From contig NW_024464918.1 in the NCBI RefSeq assembly GCF_017591425.1, forward strand, positions 21,852,001 to 21,916,000: a stretch of 64,000 nt of DNA, given 5' to 3'. A program made the position numbers and the translations under genes. This document shows, one piece after another, positions 38,670 through 48,306 of the stretch; the first letter of the stretch is position 1; every line of letters starts with the position of its first letter. The notes beneath the pieces were generated by a model. That model was not told the origin of the DNA, ran no database searches, and was given only the letters and a program-made list of their open reading frames with translations. This DNA comes from Ochotona curzoniae. Taxonomy: Eukaryota; Chordata; Mammalia; Lagomorpha; Ochotonidae.

Positions 38670-39280
38670 TCCACTCTCACCAGTGATTTTTGAATGCATC
38701 CGCTGAGATCAACGTGTCCCAAACCTTTGGCTAAGGGCAGATCTATTGAGAAATAGGAGAAATATTTCTTATGAGATGCTTTGTGACCTCCACGAAGGAC
38801 AGAAAATATCGCTCTCCTATCTGCCCTTGGGCAGCCCATTTATCCCTTGCATCTCCACACCAACAAACCAACCAAGGAAACTCTTGAGCTGCATGTACTT
38901 GACTGAGAAGAAAGGGTGAATAAAACACACAGTGTCTGGAGCTGTTGTCCACACACTACACTGCGCTCCACCTCCAGGTAGGTCAGGAGGCATATGGAGA
39001 GCAGTGCTCTGGCTTCCAGCATTGCTGTGAGAACCTTCATGTCCTTTCTTTGCAAAGTTCTGTTGTGACTTTCTGAGTAAAATCTGAGGTTCTACTGTGC
39101 ATGTTTCCTTACAGGTGGGAGATGGTCTGTGGCCTGACCCAGAGAATGGGGAGCATAAGCCACTCCTTTGTAAATGTTCCAGGAGACTTTTCCTGGGGTT
39201 CTCTAAGTTTCTAGGAGGCCCTGTGTGCACATGATGTGTGCTTTAGTATCTGAGGATGGGGAGAACATGAGGGAGGGGAG
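38670..39280 (-). repeat. Paralogous SPINK upstream block U5
   Basis: The upstream block of gene 5. A frame reading away from the gene (39230-38817) happens to be open for 137 codons, as in U1, but is broken or shifted in other copies. Confidence 0.75.
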
Positions 39281-39355
39281 AGAAGGGAGGTGGAGTTGAA
39301 TGGTTCTTTCAACTGTGAGAGAGAATGCTGTGGACAAGGAGCACTGATTCTTGTG

Positions 39356-39362
39356 CTATAAA
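39356..39362 (+). promoter_or_regulatory. TATA-like box of SPINK gene 5
   Basis: CTATAAA, 35 nt before the ATG at 39397, in the conserved context TTGTGCTATAAACATTG. Confidence 0.5.
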
Positions 39363-39396
39363 CATTGTTAAAGTTTTCTTCCACAGACTTGCTACA

Positions 39397-42300
39397 ATGC
39401 CTTTCTTCTCACCATGGATCACAGCAGTTTTCATCATTTCCTTGACATTCTTTCTACATTGTGGTGAGTATATCTTCCATCTGTCCATGAAGCAGTTTAC
39501 ATACATTAAATGGAACAAGCCCTTGTTTTAATGAGTGATTGGACAGTATTGTCTTTTAGGTTTTGCGTACTGTCAGCTGGCGAAATAAGACAGGACAATT
39601 TGAAATGTCCTTTTCAAATTTCAGCTGTGGATCACTTTTCTTTCATTACCTACATTAGCTGTAATAGTTAAATGAATTTAGCCATCTAAAGATGGTTAAA
39701 TGTCAAGTGTGCCGAAAATGATTCTTTATACTTGGCATTTCTTGTAAATCTAGTATTTAGATCATTCTTTTAGGTCAAAGCCTCGTATAAGAGACCTCAT
39801 TGAATAGTCAGCTGACAAATTATCATTCTTGATGTTCCACTGTATTCTTGATTTTCAGATTAGACTATTATGAGAATCAGATACAGCATTCACATTATAA
39901 TTAAATGGTAATGACTGATATACAAATTAATGTCTAAATATTACATTAAGAGAATGTGTTGCAGAAGTGTAATGTAAATACTAGCTTTTTTTTTGGCAAG
40001 ACTGTCTTGTAGTAGAAATGGAATAATCATGATAAAAAGTGGAAAAAGAAAGCCACTACAGAATTTGGTGGAATATATAATAGTACAGAAGAATATTTTT
40101 ATAGGTAATGTGAATTTTAAAATTGCAGAATATTCTAGTTTTTTTAAGATTTATTTATTTTTATTGGAAAGGCAGATATACAAAGAGAAGGAGAGACAGA
40201 GAGTAAGATCTTCCATCCAATGGTTCACCCCCCAAGTGGCCGCAACAGCTGGAGCTGAACCAATCCAAAGCCAGGTGTCGTCCTTGATTGCATTCCCAGG
40301 TCACAAGCAAGGAGCTGGATGGGGAGTGGAGCTGCCGGGATTCAAACTGGTGCCCATATGGGATCCTGGCGCGTTCAAGGCGAGGACTTTTGCGGCTACG
40401 CTATCATGCCGGGCTCAGAATATTCTGTATTGTAGTAATTTTTTGTACTTAAGATTTCAGTGTCCCAAGAATGTTCATTGATTAATCGCCTGTCACTAGT
40501 ATCAGCACACAATTTGCATAGGCTTCTGCTACGAATAAATGTGGGAAATTCACAAGATAGAGTATGCTACTGTCTCCATTTTCTTATTTTTAATTCTTCA
40601 TCTGTGTGTTGCTTGCAGAAACCGGTATTTTCCCTTCATCAACACAACTCAAACGAGTAAGTTAATACTGATAAATATTTACATAGGAAGCAGAAAATCT
40701 AATAGAAACTGTCAACAAAGTGCACAACTTTCAAACAGAAGAAACAAAAAGTGTAAAACAGCATGCTATTGAAACCTATGGTATTATTATACTGAAGGCT
40801 ATAGAGTTCATCTTTCAGCTATATAAAACTGATGGGCTTTTATGACAAGATGAAACTATTCCACTATGTTAAAATTCCACGAGTAGACATAAGCTTGTTG
40901 TACTCTGTATCTAATGTATGTGAAAGGATGTTGAAGAAGAACTGTTCACCCTAACAAGCAAGAGGAATAAAACAAACAGTAATCCCATTATACACTTAGG
41001 GATGGATAAAGTTATCATTTTCATATTTTCACATTTTGGAATAGTATATGGATGAAAGGCAATAAGTTCTATTTCTAAACAACTATATAGAGGCCAAAGT
41101 AGTTTTAAAAATTAAGGCATGTAAGGAATACACACAGTGTTATAGATGTAAATGATCAACATGGTGAATGTATAACAAATAATGTTACAAGTAGAGTTGT
41201 ATGTGATTTTACACATGTATTTGCAAACAAATGCATATGTGGATAAGTACAAATAATTACCATTGAGAAACATGAAAGAAGAATTAATTCTGTGATTTCT
41301 TGATTCACAAAATAATTGAGGACTTTTGACCTGAGAATAAACAGAAGTGGAAGGTCTTGCAAACTTATGAAAGTGGATTCAGTTGCTGCTATGTTTTTTT
41401 AAAAGTAATATTGGGTTTATTCAGCATAGCAACAGAATTTTATGTCTAGCTGTCTTGTGGGCTCCTCAGTTTTTATTGATAAGCTTTGAAACCAAATTTA
41501 ATTATTCCTTTTCTATATTTGGAATTTGTATGAATAATGAAAATATATTGAAATTTGCTTTTTCTAATGAATTCAATGATTTGTGTGTGTGTGTGTTCCA
41601 CAGCAACGTTGTGAGTCGCAACCAATACACTCTTGCACCGTGGAATATGATCCAATCTGTGGAAGTGATGGCAGTTCTTATCACAATACATGCCTTTTCT
41701 GCAGAGAAAAGCGGTAGGAATCCCAGATCAAATTACGACTCTTCAACAAAAAATACAGAAAGCTTCACCCAGTAACAAGAAAAAAAAATTTCTTACGCCC
41801 TGGGAGAAAAATTCAAAAGATTGCTATATTATCTCTATATTCATAAAAACCACAAGAACACATTTTAACCTTTTCCTCAAGTTTACTTTCTAAAAGCAGT
41901 TTTGTTAGAAGTTGTGTGGTTGGCCTCTCAGTGTACCTGTATTTTATTTAAACCAGTTAATTTAACTTAGTGTGATTGTCTGATAATAGCCCTCAGACCT
42001 TCTTACAAATACAGGACATTCTAGAACATTCCACCAGATTTCCTGCCCTATCTCCTTCACTCTGAAGGCGTTTGATGCTGAACATTCTGCCAGCCTTCCT
42101 ATCCATCCAACTGTTGCTCTCAGTCACAAGTGTTTCCTTCACGAAGCCTTTGTATATGTAATCTGCACATTGGTTTCTGTCCCAGAGGATCGACTCAAAC
42201 AATCCCTAATTCTGTCTTCTGTGTTTGAGCAAGTCCCAATAGGAATCAGAACCAAATTGAAGGAAGGTCAGGTTATGGCAGATGGAGACGAGCCTTGTGC

Positions 42301-42513
42301 AGGCTGGAAGTAAGTGGGACAGAGCTGTATGTGCAAGCGGAGAACTGATTCTCAGAACTGTCCCAGGTTCAAAACCTAGTGAGATTGTTTTATGCAGGTA
42401 CTAAGTGAATTTAAAACCTTTTTTCAGTTATTTGCTTTTTTTCTTTATCTCTTCTTTATAGAAAGAAAAATGATTCGTTTTCATTCCTTCATTATGGTCG
42501 TTGCGTCTCATAG
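39397..42513 (+). CDS. SPINK paralog 5, secreted Kazal-type protease inhibitor (4 exons)
   Basis: Plus strand, exons 39397-39463, 40619-40656, 41604-41713 and 42462-42513, encoding 88 residues. The signal exon ends FFLHC as in genes 1 and 2. The linker is [13 protein letters not shown]. The Kazal exon begins [19 protein letters not shown], and [11 protein letters not shown] follows. All six cysteines are present. P1 is Val (CTVE), which suggests an elastase-like rather than trypsin-like target if the inhibitor is active. Exon 4 encodes [16 protein letters not shown] with an NDS sequon and a two-residue tail. Intron 2 contains sequence that is the mirror copy of gene 1 intron 2 (about 41140-41380 versus 6900-7090), confirming common descent of the pair. 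The exon 3 donor is GTAGGA instead of the usual GTAAGA. A SINE lies in intron 1. Confidence 0.88.
40137..40415 (-). mobile_element. C-type SINE in gene 5 intron 1
   Basis: The tail is at the left and the head at the right (reverse of CCCGGCATGATAGCGTAGCC). It is flanked by the target-site duplication CAGAATATTCT at 40126-40136 and 40416-40426. The body lacks a central piece. It is absent from the mirror gene 1, so it inserted after the duplication. Confidence 0.92.
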
Positions 42514-42804
42514 TGACCTACCCATTTCTGTCTTCTATTGTGACTACATTTATGGTGGATTCTACAATCAACTAAAATCTCCTTCTTTAGTGTCTTAAAT
42601 TTCTCGATGATCAAATGAACACCTGTGTGGTACCTAAGATGAGATAAGGGACGTTAAATGATTTTCCAACACTAACTAACATCCTGGGACTGAATTACCT
42701 TTGTTCTCGGTATTGAATTTTTCAGTAACAACCTGAAAAACTAGTGTCTTCATTTTGTTTTTGAAAATAACATAGCACAATTTTTAATCATGAATGTTTT
42801 AATC

Positions 42805-42810
42805 AATAAA
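42805..42810 (+). terminator. Poly(A) signal of SPINK gene 5
   Basis: AATAAA in the context TAATCAATAAAATTTT, about 290 nt after the stop codon. Confidence 0.65.
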
Positions 42811-42819
42811 ATTTTAACT

Positions 42820-44510
42820 AGTCTGTTCAAATGTTGTTTTTTCATGTTCTTTCTATCTTTGGTAAAGTAATGATTTATAATACATGGCTATTCTTTGTAT
42901 GTATAATTAAATATGTTCACAGGTAAATGCATAATACCTTATTTGAGTATTTCTTAAGATTAAAATGCCTAGATTCCTCTTTACCCTAAAGCATCAGGTA
43001 AATATGAAAGAAGCAGCAATTGAATAACAATTTTATTTATTCAGAATACAAAATTACTGTATATATACAATTAGGTACTCAAGAAATTGAAAGTAAATAT
43101 AAAAATCTTTGGAAGATAATACATCAGGTATTAAAGGTAATTTCCACATGGTGATGGAATTTCAGGTTTTTCTTTCTTTCCTACTTTTGGGATCTTCAGT
43201 TTTAGTAAAAGACATGAACTTGTTTCAGAAAGGAAAACTCCTCAGTAAGACAATCAAATCCTTCATGGATTTGTCTGGTAATGAATTCTACGCACCCTAG
43301 CATTTTCAAATGCTGATACTTAGATATCCAAAAATTTCCTCTATTTTTTGAAATGAAATTGTCATTCAGCAGTGACTTTATTATGGCTCAGAGAAAAACG
43401 GGGATTTCTGCCACAGTGTCTCCATTACTGTAGCTTTACAGGAAGTCTTAGACTCAGATAGCTTGAATTGTCTCTCATTGTTTCTCTGCTTTTTTTTTTT
43501 TATGGTGTTAGCTATTCTAGGTGTTTTGTCATTTCATACAAACTTGTGAGTTTACAATTTTTCTTTTTAGTTTATAAGATAAAGTAACAGATATGCAAAG
43601 AAAGCGGAAGAGATCTTCCGTGTGCTGGTTCTCTCTCTAAATTGCTGCCCTAACCAGGTCTTGATCAGATTTGTGCAAGCAGTCCGATTACTTTCTAATA
43701 AAAAAGTAATAACAATTAAATAAATCTTTTAAAAAAGAAACAAAAAATCAGGAGATTCTGTATTAAAATGTCTAAATATGCTGTCAGGGTTACTCCAAAG
43801 TGGGTGGGTTTGAACTTAGGGATTTCAGTGTCCATAACTGCTGGAGTACCAGGATGTGAAGATGAGTTAGGTAAGTTCGATGAAATATATCCTTACTTCA
43901 AATCCCACGGAGGTTTCCACTTGACTCTGAGATGGAGACAGAATGTGCTTAACTTGTAGGTCATTGCCCAGAATGGTCTCAGCCTTATTTTCCAAATTTT
44001 CTTGCACTTTTTGGTGCTATTTACATCATGTCTTGTTTACCAGCACTTGTTGCCCTGAGACTCATCTGTGAGATTTTCAAATACGCCATTGCCCAGGCCT
44101 CATGCACAAACTACTGGTTCATATACATGAGATATAACTGAACGTTGGTAAAATGTCTCCAGTTGGTATCTCTTCCCGATTTTGAAATTGTAATATTGCT
44201 TTGTAAGGTGCTCCTATTTGGGGAAATCTTTAATGGGAGTACAAGAACACTTTACATTTGCACTTGCATAATTATGTGAATCTACATTTACCTTAACTCA
44301 GAACTCCAATAAGAATCAAATCTCCATTAATAGTAGGATGTTTCTGGTCTTGCAGTTTAGGCACTGTCTATGTAGAATTTCCCAAAGGCATACTTCTTTT
44401 TCCTGATTTTATTCTCTTGGCCACTGCTGAACAGTAGATTTCAAAGCTTTTACTTCTACTTTTTCTGTTGTTGTTTTTTCTTCTATCATAGGATCTCTGT
44501 GTTCCACCCT
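42820..44510. repeat. Paralogous intergenic sequence between genes 5 and 6
   Basis: The first part (to about 43560) is the inverted counterpart of sequence downstream of genes 1 and 2 (for example ATGGTGTTAGCTATTCTAGG). The part at 43770-44120 matches 28900-29240, upstream of gene 4. The unit junction falls near 43600-43770, where a degraded SINE-like piece occurs. No gene seen. Confidence 0.65.
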
Positions 44511-44514
44511 TCCA

Positions 44515-44702
44515 CTCACATTTTTGAATGCATCAGATGAGAACAAGTTGTTCCAAACCTCTTGCTGAGGGAAGGACTAATTAGAAATATGTGAAATATT
44601 TCTTATGAGTTACTTTATGACCTCCAGGAAGGACACAAAATATCTCTCTATCTTCCTTGGGTAGCTCTTTTACCCCCACAAATCTCCCACCAACAAACCA
44701 AT
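44515..44702 (-). repeat. Distal part of SPINK upstream block U6
   Basis: The outer third of the gene 6 upstream block, separated from the rest (47783 onward) by a retroviral insertion. It ends in CCAAT at 44698-44702, the left target-site duplication. Confidence 0.8.
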
Positions 44703-45071
44703 TGTTGTAAATCAGAATGCAGAGATTTCAACCTTTGAAGGAAAATGAATTTATTACAGACAAGGGCAGCAACTGTCTCACAGAATAGTGCACCAAGGGG
44801 AAGAAAAATAGGGTTTTTGTAGTTAATATACAAAAATTCATGTTACATGCACAGCTGCAGGGTGGTCACTGGTAGCAATCTTTTAATTCTAAAAGCAATA
44901 AAGTGTCATCAGCCAAAGCACAAGTTACTGATTTCAGCAGGCCCTAAAACAAACAGTAACATTAAACAGGCCAGAGCCGCTTAGTCTTCCAAGAGCCTCA
45001 CCCCAACTGGCACCTTCGCAAAATTCATGGTCGGTCCTGTCGTAGTTGTCCATCTGAGCTGATCCATATCA
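44703..45071 (-). repeat. 3' LTR of the endogenous retrovirus
   Basis: 369 bp, beginning TGATATGG and ending CAACA on the minus strand (TG...CA ends). An AATAAA-type signal lies in TGTAATAAATTCATT near its end. The intact structure indicates relatively recent integration. Confidence 0.82.
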
Positions 45072-47782
45072 TTTCCCCCTTTTGTTTTTAAACATTTGAA
45101 ACATAATACATTAGAACACCCTGTGATGGCGTGCAGTTAACTTGAGGGTGAAGAAATTTATCCAGGCTACATAAAGAGAACAAAAACATTCAATAATAGG
45201 TAGAAAGGATACAAGTGATCCACTTCTTCAATACCTATTCTTATTTAAGACTAAGAGCTGAGACACACTAAGCTATGTCTTCTAATAACTGATTATCATA
45301 TTTGAGGTTTAATTGGGTTTGAAAAGTTGTCATAATAGCAGATAAAACTCTATTTCAGATTACTCATTACCATCATTAGATAATGTCTTTTAACCCTCTT
45401 CCAGTCAAACTGTATACTATTTTAAGGCACAGGAATCACACATTCAGTAGCATAATTTTAGTCACATTTTAGAAATAGTTGCTGGTTAGCAGATTATATT
45501 TGGTCTCCTAGTATGATAACAGTTCATTCCAAATCGACTACTTTGGCCTGTAATTGACTGTTGATTTGTCTTTGGGTAACCCATAGATGTTCTGAATCTC
45601 TTTGTCATTTTTGCACCAAATGTGCAGTCTGAACTCCCTGATACAAGGCCACTCGAGGTGCAGCTGCAAGAGTGATAGCAATCATTCCCAGTATAGCTAA
45701 AATTAACATTCCTACAAACTGTCCAGCCTGTTTTTTAAGTCCTTGAATCAAGGTATGAAGAATAAATGTGAACACCAACTCCTTCCATTCCCTTTACAGT
45801 CTAACAACCCCATACAAGCCCTCAGTAAATATATAGAATCCTGGGAGAAATTTACAGTATTGTTTGCAGATACCTGTATACAAAGAACAATTAATGCATG
45901 CATGACAGAGAATTCACTGATTCATTTCAATGTGCATGTCCTGTCAGCAACACAAAGGGTAGACAAACACAAACTTGACTATAAACAGTTGATTTTTTTT
46001 TTTTATAAATGACACTGAGAGGTTCCCAGTGTAGTTGGAAATAGTCCCTATCTAAGTCTTCATAGGTTCCAAAGCGTTGACTAGTTACCAAATGTGATCC
46101 TGATGGGTGTCTCCAGGAATGTAAGGAGAAGGAACAGCCACGTCATAGCTGAAGCAGAGGACAGAGTGGTGATGGCAACTGTGGCCTACATTTTACTAGT
46201 AGTCTTCACCTGTTCTGAAACTCATGAACGTACACAAAACTGAATTAGACTTCTGTAAATTTTTTTTCAGACATATTTAAACAATGAGAAATTAATGAGG
46301 CAGAGAACAAAAAAATTACCCTAATAGAAAATGTTGTAGATAAAAATGAGAACATTGGCTTCATTTATAAAAATGGCTATTTAGCAAAAAGATATATGAG
46401 TAACATCCATTTGCCACAATTGATTAGAACGTTGTTTTTGAAGATTTGCAAGTGTAGGGTGAGGAGCACCATGTAAAAAGGCACGGAAGAAATGACAGTG
46501 AAATTTTGAGGGCTATTAATGCCCAATTAGCATTTCCAATAGTAGCAGTGTTAAGTCTGTTACTCTTGTATAGGCACAAATTGTATAGGATATTGGTGGT
46601 TTACAAAGCTCTGATTATTTGGGATCGAGAGCTGGCCCTGGCAGGAGTTTCCTGACCACAGGCCTAGGCCATCAAAATCAATTTTAGATATACATTGTTT
46701 TGTCCAATTCAGGCTTCTATGGCATTTTAGGGGAATGATCCTTAAAGCTGAAAATCTAAAAGTGCCATATTTTTTAAGTTAAAAGATGTGCTCAGCATTG
46801 CTTTTTAAAGTGTCTGGGCTTTCAGAATTATAACATTAAAGCTAATTTTGCTTTTGCCTAGTGCTTTAGTGTAGTAGCCAATAAATTAGCCTTATAGGAC
46901 TCAGACCCTATAGCCATACAGATCCTTACAAACCTGTCACAGAGCCCGCAGCAGCCTTAATTGGACACCAAGTAGGTTGGCATTCGGAATTTGCATTTTT
47001 ATAAGCCAAGGTTTGTAAAAGTAAATCTCAGACATCTGGTTGAAAAATCCCTTTTTGTAGTGCAGCTTTTAGCCAAGCTGTGAAAGCCACATAAGGTTCC
47101 TTATTTCCCTGTGTCATTTTTACAACTGAGAAGGGAGTCTGCCCAGCCTCTTGTACCATGCTCGTATGTGCTTAATATTATGTGCTTAATGTCACATAAG
47201 TAGAATGCATTCCATATATGGAAACTGCTTTCTTAAATTCCTTAAAGACATTAATGTCCATGTAGTGATATTTAAAAGGTCAGCTCCCTCTGCAAAGTCT
47301 GGACCAGCCTCTCCAGCGTTCACTGCCTTAGAGTTACAGGAAAGGCAGAGGGAGAAGGAATCCGAGGCTCAACTCCGGAAAGTGAAAAGTGACTTCGGCC
47401 ATGTTGCCCAGGAGCTGGAGGAGGGGACAGGTGCCAGGGAGCATTTTAGGAGCAGCAGCAGCTGCAGCAGGCCTCTCAGGTTTTGTTCATTTAAAACGAT
47501 CAGGCTCACTGGCTGTTTTTCTAATTTTCAGTAATAATACATTATACAGAGATTTGGTAATTATTACATCAGATGCCTCAGATTCGTTGCTACTTTCTCC
47601 TTGATTCTCCTCAGACGATGGGAAGCTTGCGAACCAGCACCAACTTTTGAGTCCTGCTTTTTGCTTTTTTTCCTCCTGGGCGGGAGAGGCTTGGGGGAAA
47701 AAGGCAGCGAAGGTCGTTTTGAATCTCTTTTGAGGATGGTAAACACCTGAGTCCTGTCATTTTTTTCAGCTGATCCATATCA
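44703..47782 (-). mobile_element. Truncated class II (betaretrovirus-like) endogenous retrovirus
   Basis: A 3.08-kb insertion in minus orientation, flanked by a 5-bp CCAAT duplication (44698-44702 and 47783-47787). In all other copies of the block this site is uninterrupted. One complete LTR (the 3' one) is at 44703-45071, preceded on the minus strand by a polypurine tract (AAAAGGGGGAAA, near 45075-45086). The region at about 45350-45720 (minus) resembles a betaretroviral envelope transmembrane subunit and contains several in-frame stops. The right end, about 47580-47782, resembles an envelope amino-terminal region. gag, pol and the 5' LTR are absent except for the outer 15 nt of the LTR. It is not functional. 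Confidence 0.8.
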
Positions 47783-48210
47783 CCAATCAAGGAAACGCCT
47801 GAGCTGTGTGCACTTGACTGAGAAGAAAGGGTGAATAAAACACACAGTGTCTGGAGCTGTTGTCCACACACTACACTGCGCTCACCCTCCAGGTAGGTCA
47901 GGTGGCATATGGAGAGCAGCACTCTGGCTTCCAGCATTGCTGTGAGAACCTTCCTGCCCTTTTCTTTTCCAAGTCCTGTTGTGACTTTCTGAGTAAAATC
48001 TGAGGTTCTGGTGTGCATGTTTCCTTACAGGTGGGAGATTATCTGTGGCCTGACCCAGAGAATGGGGAGCATAAGCCACTCCTTTGTAAATGTTCCAGGA
48101 GACTTTTCCTGGGGTTCTCTAAGTTTCTAGGAGGCCCTGTGTGCACATGATGTGTGCTTTAGTATTTGAGGATGAGGAGAACATGATGGAGGAGAGGAGG
48201 TGGAATTGAA
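47783..48210 (-). repeat. Proximal part of SPINK upstream block U6
   Basis: The promoter-proximal two thirds of the gene 6 upstream block. It resumes with CCAATCAAGGAAACGCC exactly as in the uninterrupted copies. Confidence 0.8.
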
Positions 48211-48265
48211 TGGTTCTTTCAACTGTGAGAGAGAATGCTGTGGACAAGGAGCACTGATTCCTGTG

Positions 48266-48272
48266 CTATAAA
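48266..48272 (+). promoter_or_regulatory. TATA-like box of SPINK gene 6
   Basis: CTATAAA, 35 nt before the ATG at 48307. It lies about 480 bp from the retroviral insertion. Confidence 0.5.
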
Positions 48273-48306
48273 CATTGTTAAAGTTTTCTTCCACAGACTT
48301 GCTACA

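Noticed and set aside
47205..47534. A 109-codon plus-strand frame with a charged helical-looking stretch
   Set aside because: It is antisense to the envelope-like part of the endogenous retrovirus, with no independent support.
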